Position numbers and translations under genes: made by a program. The notes under the pieces were generated by a model. That model ran no database searches. It had not been told where the DNA came from and worked only from the letters and a program-made list of their open reading frames with translations. This document shows, piece after piece, positions 17,303 through 26,344 of a stretch of DNA of 64,000 nt (the first letter of the stretch is position 1; each line of letters opens with the position of its first letter). This DNA comes from Congregibacter litoralis KT71. Its GTDB lineage: Bacteria; Pseudomonadota; Gammaproteobacteria; Pseudomonadales; Halieaceae. The stretch lies in the NCBI RefSeq assembly GCF_000153125.2, contig NZ_CM002299.1:2479075-2543074 (forward strand), in the 5' to 3' direction.

Positions 17303-17772
17303 CAGTACGCGTAGGCATCATTATGGGCAGCGACTCGGATCTTCCGGTGATGCGTGCTGCCAGGGATATTCTGGATATGCTTGAGGTGGCGTGCGAAATG
17401 GAGATCGTGTCCGCGCATCGCACACCGGACAAGTTGTACACCTACGCCCGGGAAGCCGAGGAGCGGGGACTGCGCGTCATTATCGCCGGTGCCGGCGGCG
17501 CCGCGCACCTGCCGGGCATGGTGGCGTCCCTGTCGGTGCTCCCCGTGATTGGCGTACCCGTGGCTGCAACCAAGCTCCAGGGTCAGGACAGTCTCTTATC
17601 CATCGTACAGATGCCCGCCGGTGTGCCTGTGGCCACGGTCGCCATCGACAACGCAGCGAATGCGGGCATTCTCGCTGCCCAAATGCTCGCCACCGGCGAC
17701 GAGGCGCTGCGCGAGCGACTCAGGCGCTACAAGGAAAATCTGCGGGACAAGGTGCTGGCAAAAACGGTTTGA
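17299..17772 (+). CDS. purE: N5-CAIR mutase (PurE)
   Basis: 157 residues, class I PurE size. It converts N5-CAIR to CAIR. The phosphate-binding [13 protein letters not shown] motif, [13 protein letters not shown] and [15 protein letters not shown] motifs are all present in order, including the catalytic His of SAHRT. The start lies within the purK stop, giving translational coupling. The stop at 17772 is followed by a convergent TRIC-type gene. Confidence 0.96.
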   Translation: MTVRVGIIMGSDSDLPVMRAARDILDMLEVACEMEIVSAHRTPDKLYTYAREAEERGLRVIIAGAGGAAHLPGMVASLSVLPVIGVPVAATKLQGQDSLLSIVQMPAGVPVATVAIDNAANAGILAAQMLATGDEALRERLRRYKENLRDKVLAKTV

Positions 17773-17773
17773 G

Positions 17774-18403
17774 CTAGGAACCATCACCCAGACGACGATA
17801 GCTGGGCAGACGCCATCCCGCATAAATCGCTCCAGCGCGGAGGATAAACGCGGGAATCATGGCGAGGAGTAACGCCGTACTCGGCGATACCACAGCGCTC
17901 GCCACCAATGCGACATAGGTGCCCGCGCCGACCAGGGCCGCAGTCACATAGATTTCCGCGCCGAGAAGCACGGACTCACGCCCCAGGAGCGTATCCCGAA
18001 TCAAACCGCCAAAGCTTGCGGACATCACACCCATCACCACAGCCACGATCCATGGCGCATCGTATTGCAGCGCCTTCGCACAGCCCAGCACAGAGAACAG
18101 CGCCAGCCCCATGGCATCGGCCCAGAGCAGGATTTTGCGACGGACCGACAACATGGGCGCGATGTACCAGGTCAGCGCCGACACGGTGATACATACCCAG
18201 AGATAGCGGACATCGCTGATCCAGAACACCGGCAGCTGGAGCAGCAGGTCCCGCAGGGTGCCTCCGCCCACTCCGGTAATCGTGCCAAACAGCACAAAGC
18301 CCAGCACGTCCAATCGTTTTTCTGCGGCGGCGAGGGCTCCCGATGCAGCAAACACGCCCACCGCCAGTAGATCGCAGTAGGCGATAACGCCGGCGAGGGT
18401 CAT
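17774..18403 (-). CDS. TRIC/UPF0126 family membrane protein (YicG-like)
   Basis: 209 residues with about six or seven hydrophobic segments arranged as two homologous halves. The repeated family motifs GVGGGTLRDLLL (about 45-56) and SASFGGLIRDTLLG (about 127-140) mark UPF0126, whose members are trimeric intracellular cation (TRIC) channels; a role in glycine import has been reported for relatives. The gene is convergent with purE, with the two stops 1 bp apart. Confidence 0.88.
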   Translation of the reverse strand: MTLAGVIAYCDLLAVGVFAASGALAAAEKRLDVLGFVLFGTITGVGGGTLRDLLLQLPVFWISDVRYLWVCITVSALTWYIAPMLSVRRKILLWADAMGLALFSVLGCAKALQYDAPWIVAVVMGVMSASFGGLIRDTLLGRESVLLGAEIYVTAALVGAGTYVALVASAVVSPSTALLLAMIPAFILRAGAIYAGWRLPSYRRLGDGS

Positions 18404-18445
18404 AGATGACGACTACGGAGCGCGGGCAAAGCCGGTAGAAACAGC

Positions 18446-20128
18446 TTAGTCCTCATACAGATCCAGCACCGCGCCGCGGCTTGCGGTGGCTGCATTTTTT
18501 GCAAACTTGGCGAGGACGCCCCGGGTGTAGCGTGGCTCGGGCTTTACCCAGGCGCCGCGCCGGCGAGCAATTTCTTTGTCGTCGACATTGAGTTCCAGAC
18601 TCAGGGTATGGGCATCGATGGTGATGGAGTCCCCCTCCTCTATCAGGGCAATGAGACCACCCGCATAGGCTTCGGGTGCCACATGCCCCACAACCATCCC
18701 CCAGGTGCCCCCGGAAAATCGGCCGTCGGTAATCAGGCCTACGGACTCCCCGAGACCCTGCCCCACCAGAGCACTGGTGGGTGCCAGCATCTCGGGCATA
18801 CCCGGTCCGCCCTGGGGCCCTAGATACCGCAGTACCACCACGTCACCGGCTTTGACCTTGCCCGCGAGAATGGCATCAAGGGCCGACTGTTCATCATCAA
18901 ACACTTTCGCAGGTCCCGTGATCACGGGGTTTTTCAGACCCGTGATTTTGGCTACGGCGCCCTCTTCGGCGAGATTGCCGCGAAGAATCGCCAGATGCCC
19001 CTTGGCATACATGGGGTTATCCAGAGGACGAATGACCTTGGGGTCCACGGGCGTCGAAGGCACATCCGCCAGGGATTCCGCAATAGTCTTGCCCGTTACG
19101 GTCATGCAGTCGCCGTGGAGCAAGCCCCCGTCCAAGAGAATTTTCATCACCTGGGGAATGCCGCCAGCACGGTGCAGATCAATGGCCAGATACTCCCCGC
19201 TGGGCTTGAGATCGCAGAGCACCGGTACTTTTTGTCGGATTCGCTCAAAGTCGTCGATACTCCAGTCAATCTCCGCGGCGTGGGCAATCGCCAGAAAGTG
19301 TAATACCGCATTGGTCGATCCCCCGGTCGCCATAATCACCGCAACGGCATTTTCCAGGGACTCGCGGGTCACAATATCCCTGGGCTTAAGATCCAGGCGA
19401 ATCGCCTCCACCAGAGCCAGCGCGCTCGCCTTGGCTGATTCTTTGATTTCGGACTCGACGTTTGCCATGGTCGAGGAATAAGGAAGGCTCATGCCCAGGG
19501 CCTCAAAGGCCGAGCTCATGGTGTTTGCGGTATACATACCGCCGCAGGAGCCCGTTCCCGGAATCGCATTGCGTTCGATAGCCAGTAAATCCTCGTCCCT
19601 GATACGCCCCGCCGCATGCTCACCGACCGCCTCAAACACGCTGACGATGTTCAGATCCTGACCATTGTGACGCCCGGGAAGAATGGTCCCGCCGTATACA
19701 AAAATCGAGGGGACGTTTGCGCGGAGCATGCCCATCATGCCGCCGGGCATGTTTTTGTCACAGCCACCGATCACCAGCACGCCGTCCATCCACTGACCGC
19801 CCACGCAGGTTTCGATGCAGTCAGCGATAACTTCCCGGGATACCAGGGAGTACTTCATGCCCTCGGTACCCATGGACATGCCGTCGGATATGGTCGGCGT
19901 GCCAAACACCTGAGGATTGGCCCCGGCTTCTTTCAGGCCTTCCTGAGCGGCATCAGCCAGGGGCTGGAGTCCCGCATTACAGGGCGTGATCGTCGAGTGA
20001 GAGTTGGCAATGCCCACCATGGGCTTCCTAAAATCGCCCTCCTCATAGCCCATGCCGTAGTACATGGAGCGATTGGGCGCACGTTGGACGCCCTCGGTGA
20101 TGTTTTTGGAGCGACGATTGAGCGCCAT
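18446..20128 (-). CDS. ilvD: Dihydroxy-acid dehydratase
   Basis: 560 residues, full length. It dehydrates 2,3-dihydroxyisovalerate and 2,3-dihydroxy-3-methylvalerate to 2-oxo acids in branched-chain amino-acid synthesis and carries an iron-sulphur cluster. The conserved early [42 protein letters not shown] (about 108-135, cluster Cys) and [15 protein letters not shown] segments are all visible, and the C-terminal [19 protein letters not shown] supports the call. Divergent from the ThDP-enzyme gene, with 137 bp between starts. Confidence 0.95.
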   Translation of the reverse strand: MALNRRSKNITEGVQRAPNRSMYYGMGYEEGDFRKPMVGIANSHSTITPCNAGLQPLADAAQEGLKEAGANPQVFGTPTISDGMSMGTEGMKYSLVSREVIADCIETCVGGQWMDGVLVIGGCDKNMPGGMMGMLRANVPSIFVYGGTILPGRHNGQDLNIVSVFEAVGEHAAGRIRDEDLLAIERNAIPGTGSCGGMYTANTMSSAFEALGMSLPYSSTMANVESEIKESAKASALALVEAIRLDLKPRDIVTRESLENAVAVIMATGGSTNAVLHFLAIAHAAEIDWSIDDFERIRQKVPVLCDLKPSGEYLAIDLHRAGGIPQVMKILLDGGLLHGDCMTVTGKTIAESLADVPSTPVDPKVIRPLDNPMYAKGHLAILRGNLAEEGAVAKITGLKNPVITGPAKVFDDEQSALDAILAGKVKAGDVVVLRYLGPQGGPGMPEMLAPTSALVGQGLGESVGLITDGRFSGGTWGMVVGHVAPEAYAGGLIALIEEGDSITIDAHTLSLELNVDDKEIARRRGAWVKPEPRYTRGVLAKFAKNAATASRGAVLDLYED

Positions 20129-20265
20129 AGACCAGGTCTCTGTTGATGGTGAAACGGGGGGCGGATTTTAAGTGACTGTAAGCTTTACGACAAACATTCC
20201 GCCCCTTTGTCGCTTATCATAGGCGCCTCGCAAATTCTAAAAATCCGCAACCGGGAGATGTCCTT

Positions 20266-21810
20266 ATGAATGGTGCAGAAGCCTTATTGAAAACGCTGGT
20301 GGAGAGCGAAGTAGAAATCTGCTTCGCCAACCCCGGCACCTCAGAAATGCAGCTTGTGTCGGCCATCGGCCAGACTGACGCCATGCGACCGGTGCTGTGC
20401 CTGTTCGAAGGCGTGGTTTCCGGCGCCGCTGACGGCTACGCGCGCATGGCGGATAAGCCCGCGGCGACGCTCCTGCATCTGGGTTCGGGTTTTTCCAACA
20501 GTCTCGCCAACATGCACAATGCCCGCCGGGCAGGCTCGCCCATCGTCAATATCGTAGGCGATCATGCAAGCTACCACATCCAGTTTGATGCACCGCTCAC
20601 CTCGGACCTCCCAGCCATCACGCGCTGGGGATCTCAGTGGACGGAGATTGCCCATTCTCCCGAGGAGCTCTCCGCCGCCGGCGCCCGTGCCGTACAGGCA
20701 TCCATGAAAGGCAGCGGCCAGATTGCAACGGTGATCGCCCCCGCGGACCACGCCTGGAACGAGGCCAGCGAGGCTGCGCCGGCACTGCCGAAAGCGGAAC
20801 CTCTGATGGTGGCCGGCGAGCGCGTCCAACGCATTGCCGACGCGATTAGCAATGGGAAAAAGACGGTGATCATGCTCGGCGGAATGGCCCTGCGCGAAGA
20901 TAACCTCGCGCAACTCGGCGCTATCGCGGACGCTCACGACGTCACCCTCATGTGCGCCACCTTCCCCACGCGTCTCCAACGGGGTGCGGGACGTGCCGTT
21001 GTGCAGCGCCTTCCCTATTTCGCGGAGCAGGCAGCCGATGCTCTTGAGCCTTTCGAACAATTGATTCTTTTGGGCACCGCTGCGCCCGTGAGCTTTTTTG
21101 CCTATCCCGGTAAAGAGGGCTGGCTGACTCCGGAACACTGCGAACTGCTGACACTCGCAGAGCCCAGCGAAGACATCGACACCACGGTAGCCGCCCTCCT
21201 GAATGCGCTGGACATTCAAGACCGCGCCAAGACGCTTCACGAGCGGCAGATCCACAAAGTTGCCGACGACAGCCTCAATCCCCTGACTATCGGGCAGATC
21301 ATGAGCAACGAAATGCCCGAACACGCGGTCGTCTCTGATGAAGGCGCGACCTGCGGCCTGGCGATGTTTATGTGTACCGAAAATGCGCCGGCGCACGACT
21401 GGCTGACGCTCACCGGCGGCGCCATCGGCCAGGGTCTTCCCGTTGCATTGGGCGCAGCCCTTGCCTGCCCGGATCGCAAGGTCATTGCTCTCCAGGCGGA
21501 CGGATCGGCCATGTACACGATTCAGGCGCTGTGGAGCATGGCCCGGGAAAACGTCGACGTCACCGTGGTGCTTCTCAACAATAAAAGCTATGCGATTCTT
21601 AATATTGAACTGGCGAGAGTGGGCGCCGGCGAACCCAACGAAAAGACCCTGTCCATGCTTGACCTCTCCCGGCCGGATATGGATTTTGCCAGCATGGCCA
21701 AAGGACTCGGCGTCAAAGCAAGCCAGGCACGCAGCAGCAGTGAGTTCCAGGTACAGTTTGCGGAGGCTATGGCCACACCGGGGCCCTGTCTCATCGAGGC
21801 TATTCTGTAA
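20266..21810 (+). CDS. Acetolactate synthase large-subunit-like ThDP enzyme
   Basis: 514 residues, a thiamine-diphosphate-dependent decarboxylase or ligase of the acetolactate synthase/benzoylformate decarboxylase family. The PYR domain has the catalytic Glu48 in CLFEGVVSGAADGYARM. The PP domain has the ThDP-binding motif ADGSAMYTIQALWSM ... LNNKSYAILN, with ADG in place of the more usual GDG. It is shorter than true IlvB (about 570) and has no small-subunit gene beside it, so it may act on other 2-oxo acids. The neighbouring divergent ilvD suggests, but does not show, a link to branched-chain synthesis. Confidence 0.86.
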   Translation: MNGAEALLKTLVESEVEICFANPGTSEMQLVSAIGQTDAMRPVLCLFEGVVSGAADGYARMADKPAATLLHLGSGFSNSLANMHNARRAGSPIVNIVGDHASYHIQFDAPLTSDLPAITRWGSQWTEIAHSPEELSAAGARAVQASMKGSGQIATVIAPADHAWNEASEAAPALPKAEPLMVAGERVQRIADAISNGKKTVIMLGGMALREDNLAQLGAIADAHDVTLMCATFPTRLQRGAGRAVVQRLPYFAEQAADALEPFEQLILLGTAAPVSFFAYPGKEGWLTPEHCELLTLAEPSEDIDTTVAALLNALDIQDRAKTLHERQIHKVADDSLNPLTIGQIMSNEMPEHAVVSDEGATCGLAMFMCTENAPAHDWLTLTGGAIGQGLPVALGAALACPDRKVIALQADGSAMYTIQALWSMARENVDVTVVLLNNKSYAILNIELARVGAGEPNEKTLSMLDLSRPDMDFASMAKGLGVKASQARSSSEFQVQFAEAMATPGPCLIEAIL

Positions 21811-21869
21811 TGCCCAGGGCCGGTATGCTTTTTATCGCAGCCTAGGGTCAGCAACAAAAGAGAATCGTA

Positions 21870-22703
21870 ATGTCGAATATCGTGATCACCGGAGCCACCG
21901 CGGGTATTGGCCGCGCTGCGGCTATACTCCTGGCCAGCAAGAAACACCGGGTCTTCGCCGCGGGCCGCGATGAGGCCGCCCTGGCGGAACTCGATGCGGG
22001 CTACGAGAACATTACCGCGCTGGCGATGGATGTCACCGACGGGGACTCCGTCACTGCAGCGGCGGCCAGGGTGTTTGACGCGCTCGACGGCAAGGCTCCC
22101 GACGTTCTCGTCAACAACGCCGGTTACGCCGTGGTGGGTCCGCTGGAGGCGGTTCCTGACGCTGAGTGGGAGCGACAATTCAGTACCAATGTGTTGGGCT
22201 TAGTGCGTGTTACCCGTGCCTTTGTCCCAGGAATGCGCGAACGTCGGCGGGGCCGGATCATCAATGTGTCCTCCGTCGCAGGCCGCGTCACCCTGCCCTT
22301 CTTTGGTCCCTACAACTCCACTAAACACGCCGTGGAGTCAATTTCCGATTCCCTGCGCCACGAACTCAGACCCCATGGCGTTGACGTGGTGGTTATTGAA
22401 CCCGGTGCGGTAAAGACGCGTTTTGGCTCACTGGAGCAGGAGCAGATTGCGCACTGGATAGAAGCAGCCCCAGCTTACGCAGAGCAGCTACGTACGCTCA
22501 AGCGCTTTCATCACGAGTTGCACAGCAAAGGGGCGGACCCCATCACCGTGGCGGGGAGCATTGTGGCGGCCTGCGAAAGCCACAATCCCACACCGCGGAG
22601 CGTGGTGCCTTTTTTGCCGGGGAGTGCCTTTATCGCGATCAAGGCCCTGCTACCAACCCGCGTATCCGACTGGATCATCCAGAAGCTTACAGGCTTGCCC
22701 TAG
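21870..22703 (+). CDS. SDR family oxidoreductase
   Basis: 277 residues, a classical short-chain dehydrogenase/reductase. The NAD(P)-binding TGATAGIG motif is at residues 7-14, NNAGYAVVG near 86-94, the catalytic Ser in NVSSVAG (about 132-138) and Tyr148-x3-Lys152 in YNSTK. The C-terminal helix-rich part fits membrane-associated SDRs. The substrate is unknown. It follows the ThDP enzyme at 59 bp on the same strand and may share its transcript. Confidence 0.9.
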   Translation: MSNIVITGATAGIGRAAAILLASKKHRVFAAGRDEAALAELDAGYENITALAMDVTDGDSVTAAAARVFDALDGKAPDVLVNNAGYAVVGPLEAVPDAEWERQFSTNVLGLVRVTRAFVPGMRERRRGRIINVSSVAGRVTLPFFGPYNSTKHAVESISDSLRHELRPHGVDVVVIEPGAVKTRFGSLEQEQIAHWIEAAPAYAEQLRTLKRFHHELHSKGADPITVAGSIVAACESHNPTPRSVVPFLPGSAFIAIKALLPTRVSDWIIQKLTGLP

Positions 22704-22731
22704 GGTCCCGTCCGACCTGAGAAAACCCCTC

Positions 22732-22750
22732 GGGCGCTTGCCTAGCGCCC
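22732..22750 (-). terminator. Hairpin at the end of the MFS gene, probable terminator
   Basis: A perfect 7-bp stem GGGCGCT/AGCGCCC with a 5-nt loop, overlapping the last codons of the MFS gene. On the minus strand it is followed by GAGGGGTTTTC, a short T-run. The converging SDR gene ends at 22703. Confidence 0.45.
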
Positions 22751-24235
22751 CATATCGCGTTGCAGGGTCTTGCTACCCAGATAAAAATGCAGCGCTGCCC
22801 AGAGGTAGAGACACTTAAAGAAAATCATAGACCATTGAAGACCCCTGGCGTTTGCTTCGCCACAGGCGGCCCGCGCGGTCTCGCTAAGGGACACGCTCTT
22901 ACAGGCCTCCAAAGACAGCGCCGGGTCGATTCCGGAAAGAAAGCCCGCGTTCAGGATGGTCGATAAACCGCCGATCAAAGGCGGACCCAGTCCGTAACCC
23001 AGCAGGTTCACGATAAACAGCGTAACAGCGACGGACGTGGCCCGCATACGACTATCTACAACGCCACCGGGCACCGCGTAGAGGGGGCACAGGTAGGTGT
23101 ACAGCAGCATCTGACCCACCATGAGCACGGGTATGGCAATCCACAGGGAGTCCACCAGATACCCCGCGATAAACATCGGGGTGGAGCCCAAAAGGGCAAT
23201 CATGGGAATCCAGGCCAGCGCCTTGGGATAGCGAACAGAGAAACGGTCCGCCAGATAGCCGGACATAAAGGTACCAATGGAGGCCATCACCGACAGCACC
23301 ATCGCAACCTTCACCGCGGCATCGAAGATGGACATCTCATGGGTTCGAATGAGGAAAGAAACAAAGAACTGCGCGACGCCGTAGTTCACAAAGGAGGCGA
23401 TGGTGACGCCCAGGGTGATGTGCCAGTAAGACGGTTTTTTTGCGAGGATCTTTAAAACCTCAGCAAAGCTGACCTGCGCCTTTCCCTGCATGGCCGCGGG
23501 GTCCGTGTAGCCTCTGGGAGGCTCCTTGATCGTCAGCTTCACTAAGAGCGCGACGATGATTCCCGGAAAGCCCACCACGGCGAAGGCAATACGCCAGCCT
23601 TCAATATTTTGCCAGTCCAGGGCGTTGACGGCCCACATCCAGCCCCAGGAAGAAAACAGCTCCGCCACCGCCGGGCCATCGAGGCTGCCCACGATAAAAC
23701 CACCAAACACGTAAGCCACCATGCCCCCCAGGGGGATGCCCAGGGCATAGGTGGACACCGCCGTGGAGCGCTGGGCCGGAATAAAGTAGTCGGCAATAAT
23801 GGAATTTGCCGGCGGCGAACAGCCCGCCTCTCCAATACTCACGCCAATTCGAAAAATAAACAGGGCGATGAAGCTCGTGGCAAAGCCACACAGCACGGTC
23901 ATGAGGCTCCAGAGGGCTACGGACGCGGCAATGATCCACACGCGGTGGTTCTTCTCGGAAAAGCGGGCGATGGGTATGCCGATAAAGGTATAGAGCACGG
24001 CAAATGCAGGGCCGCCCAGCATGCCCATCTGCCAGTCCTCCAGACCAAAGGACTCCTTAATGGGTTCCGTAAGAATATTGATGATCGTGCGATCAATAAA
24101 ATTTAAGACGTATACCGTGAGCAGCGCGCCCAACACATACTTCCGGTAGCCCGGCGTACCAAAGCCGGTGTCCGGGTGACTTCCCTTGGCGCGGCTGGCT
24201 CCGGCGTTTACCGCCGTTGTCCCTGTCTCCTGCAT
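22742..24235 (-). CDS. MFS transporter (spinster-like)
   Basis: 497 residues with twelve expected transmembrane helices and the major-facilitator fold. The opening LNFIDRTIINILTEPIKESFGLEDWQMGML, shortened, matches spinster-type MFS proteins, and the first cytoplasmic loop carries the conserved ARFSEKNHR segment. An extra loop of about 30 residues appears between helices 5 and 6 (GSLDGPAVAELFSSWGWMW...). The substrate is unknown; relatives move lipids, sugars or organic acids. It converges with the SDR gene and is followed by a probable terminator. Confidence 0.9.
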   Translation of the reverse strand: MQETGTTAVNAGASRAKGSHPDTGFGTPGYRKYVLGALLTVYVLNFIDRTIINILTEPIKESFGLEDWQMGMLGGPAFAVLYTFIGIPIARFSEKNHRVWIIAASVALWSLMTVLCGFATSFIALFIFRIGVSIGEAGCSPPANSIIADYFIPAQRSTAVSTYALGIPLGGMVAYVFGGFIVGSLDGPAVAELFSSWGWMWAVNALDWQNIEGWRIAFAVVGFPGIIVALLVKLTIKEPPRGYTDPAAMQGKAQVSFAEVLKILAKKPSYWHITLGVTIASFVNYGVAQFFVSFLIRTHEMSIFDAAVKVAMVLSVMASIGTFMSGYLADRFSVRYPKALAWIPMIALLGSTPMFIAGYLVDSLWIAIPVLMVGQMLLYTYLCPLYAVPGGVVDSRMRATSVAVTLFIVNLLGYGLGPPLIGGLSTILNAGFLSGIDPALSLEACKSVSLSETARAACGEANARGLQWSMIFFKCLYLWAALHFYLGSKTLQRDMGR

Positions 24236-24327
24236 AGATCCCTTTGTGCTTTGCGCACTGTTATTTTCTGAATCAGCTTAACAGCATGTTTTTTGGGGAG
24301 GTACCAAAAACAGAAAATAATTAGTGC

Positions 24328-26202
24328 TCACCAGCCAACAGCCTGAGCAGCCCGCCGCGGATCAGCACCTGCAGTGACGGTCCCCAGCTCCGTATCTTTG
24401 AGAATTGCCTGAATGCTGCCCAGAGAGAATGAGGGCGCGAGCGTCAAAGCGTGTCCCAGAGCCTTGAGCCCGTCGTGCTGTTGCTGCGTGAGCCGGTCCT
24501 CAAAACGCACGGTAATATCCGCGCCCTCGCGATAGAAGTTTGGCGTCGCAAATACGCTGAAGCGCGGCGCTTCGATAGCCGCCTGCACGGGCATAGCAAA
24601 ATCCAGCACGTTCACCAGCACCTGAAACTGGGTCTGCCCGATGGTCTCGCCCCCCGGGGTACCGAGGGCCATCACAAACTCCCCGTCCTTCATCACAATG
24701 ATGGGCGAGTTGTTCAGAATGGGCACCTGACCGCCACGGGCGTAATTCATATCTTCCGGATAGGGTGATGTGGAGCCCACACGGGTGCCGTTATTAAAGG
24801 TAAGACCGGTGTTGCCCACCACAACGCCCGTACCGAAGGCGCCGCCATGCGTGGGTGTTGCGGCCATCACGTTGCCGCTCTTATCCCGGATAGAAAAGCT
24901 CGTCGTGCTCCCCGGGACACTCTTCTCGTCCAGGGGTCTCTTATGGGTGCCTGAGCTGAGAGTGTCCATGGCCAGCGTCAATAGCTCCCCGGGCTTGCCC
25001 CACGCTGGGAATCCCATCGCTGCCTGCTTGTTGATGAGTGCTCGCCGGCGTTGCAAATAGTCTTCGGCCAGCATTCCCTCCACGGGAACGTCGTGGAGTC
25101 GTGGATCCGCGACGTAGTGATAGATGTCCGCTTTGGCAAGCTTGATGGCCTCTATGAGCAGGTGCTGCGTCACGGGGCTTTCCCATCCCAGACCCTCGAG
25201 ATCAAAGCCCTCCACCAGTTTGAGCTGCATGAGCACCTCCAGTCCCCCGCGGGATGTCGGTGGTGAGGTATAGATGTCATAGCCTCGATAGCGCGCGTGG
25301 ATCGGCTCACCCCAGAGGGGTTCATAACGGACGAAATCCTCCTGAGTGAAACCCCCCCCGTTCTCGCTATAAAAGGCAGCCATTTCTTCGGCGATCTCGC
25401 CGCGATAGAAAAGATCGAAAGCAGCCTGCAGGGCCTCCTGTCGACTGGCTCCGCTGTCCAGTGCACGCCGTTCAGCCGCTATGAGACGCTCAAAAGTTCT
25501 CGCCAGATCCGGCATGGTGAAGTTTTCACCGGTGATGGGCAGCCGCTCTTCCGGCAGAAAAACCCCGCTGCTACTGGGAAGCGTTTCAAACAAAGCCTGC
25601 GATGAAGCAATAGAGCGGACCACGGAGGCCTCGATGGGGTGGCCCTGACGAGCGTAAGCAATTGCCGGCTCCAGCACGTCTTCAAGGGAGAGCGTGCCAA
25701 ACTTCTGCAGCAGGGACACCCACCCGCCGAAGAGACCCGGCACGACACCCGCCTTGATGCCCTTGTTGAGCTCCTCAGCGTCCAGGGTGCCGGCATCCAG
25801 TGCCAGGGGTGCTGCCCCGGTAGCACTGAGCGCATGCAGCGTTTTGCTGTTGTTGTCGTAGTAGGTGAAAAACCCATTACCACCGGCACCGGACATTTGC
25901 GGGCGCACCACGTTCAAGGTTGCCAACACCGCCACGGAGGCATCTGCCGCGTTGCCACCGGCCATGAGGATCCGAAGACCCGCCATGGATGCCAGGGGAT
26001 GGCCCGCCGTGACCAGCCCATTGGGGCCCGGCACCTCTGGTCGATGGCTTGTGCGGCTGCTGCTCATTTGCAGGGGGTAGGCATTTTCCTGGGCGCTGGG
26101 CTGCAGCGCAACCAGCGGAGCCAAGACCGTAGCGAAGGCAATTAGCAACAGACGATAGAGTTTCATAAGCGGACCCCGGGTAAACAAGTAGCGAATCATC
26201 AT
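24328..26202 (-). CDS. ggt: Gamma-glutamyltransferase
   Basis: Up to 624 residues. A periplasmic Ntn-hydrolase of the gamma-glutamyltranspeptidase family. The internal ATG at 26166 (MKLYRLLLIAFATVLAPLVAL) gives a normal Sec signal peptide and is the likelier start. The small subunit would begin at the catalytic Thr in the GSTTSFSIRDKSGNVMAATP segment (about residue 435 of the long form), where the precursor cleaves itself. Other marks are the NGTRVGSTSPYPEDMN loop and AGGNGFFTYYD. It hydrolyses or transfers gamma-glutamyl groups of glutathione or related substrates. Transcribed alone. Confidence 0.9.
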   Translation of the reverse strand: MMIRYLFTRGPLMKLYRLLLIAFATVLAPLVALQPSAQENAYPLQMSSSRTSHRPEVPGPNGLVTAGHPLASMAGLRILMAGGNAADASVAVLATLNVVRPQMSGAGGNGFFTYYDNNSKTLHALSATGAAPLALDAGTLDAEELNKGIKAGVVPGLFGGWVSLLQKFGTLSLEDVLEPAIAYARQGHPIEASVVRSIASSQALFETLPSSSGVFLPEERLPITGENFTMPDLARTFERLIAAERRALDSGASRQEALQAAFDLFYRGEIAEEMAAFYSENGGGFTQEDFVRYEPLWGEPIHARYRGYDIYTSPPTSRGGLEVLMQLKLVEGFDLEGLGWESPVTQHLLIEAIKLAKADIYHYVADPRLHDVPVEGMLAEDYLQRRRALINKQAAMGFPAWGKPGELLTLAMDTLSSGTHKRPLDEKSVPGSTTSFSIRDKSGNVMAATPTHGGAFGTGVVVGNTGLTFNNGTRVGSTSPYPEDMNYARGGQVPILNNSPIIVMKDGEFVMALGTPGGETIGQTQFQVLVNVLDFAMPVQAAIEAPRFSVFATPNFYREGADITVRFEDRLTQQQHDGLKALGHALTLAPSFSLGSIQAILKDTELGTVTAGADPRRAAQAVGW

Positions 26203-26344
26203 CTACGCCGAGAACGGGCAAAGACGAATGAGTTGTGCCTCTATCCTAAGCCATGAGAGCATCAGGTAAAGCGGGAGAGGATATTTCGATCCTCCCTCGG
26301 TCTCGTCCCGGGGCGGGACCGTGGGTAACAGAGGCGCTTACGTT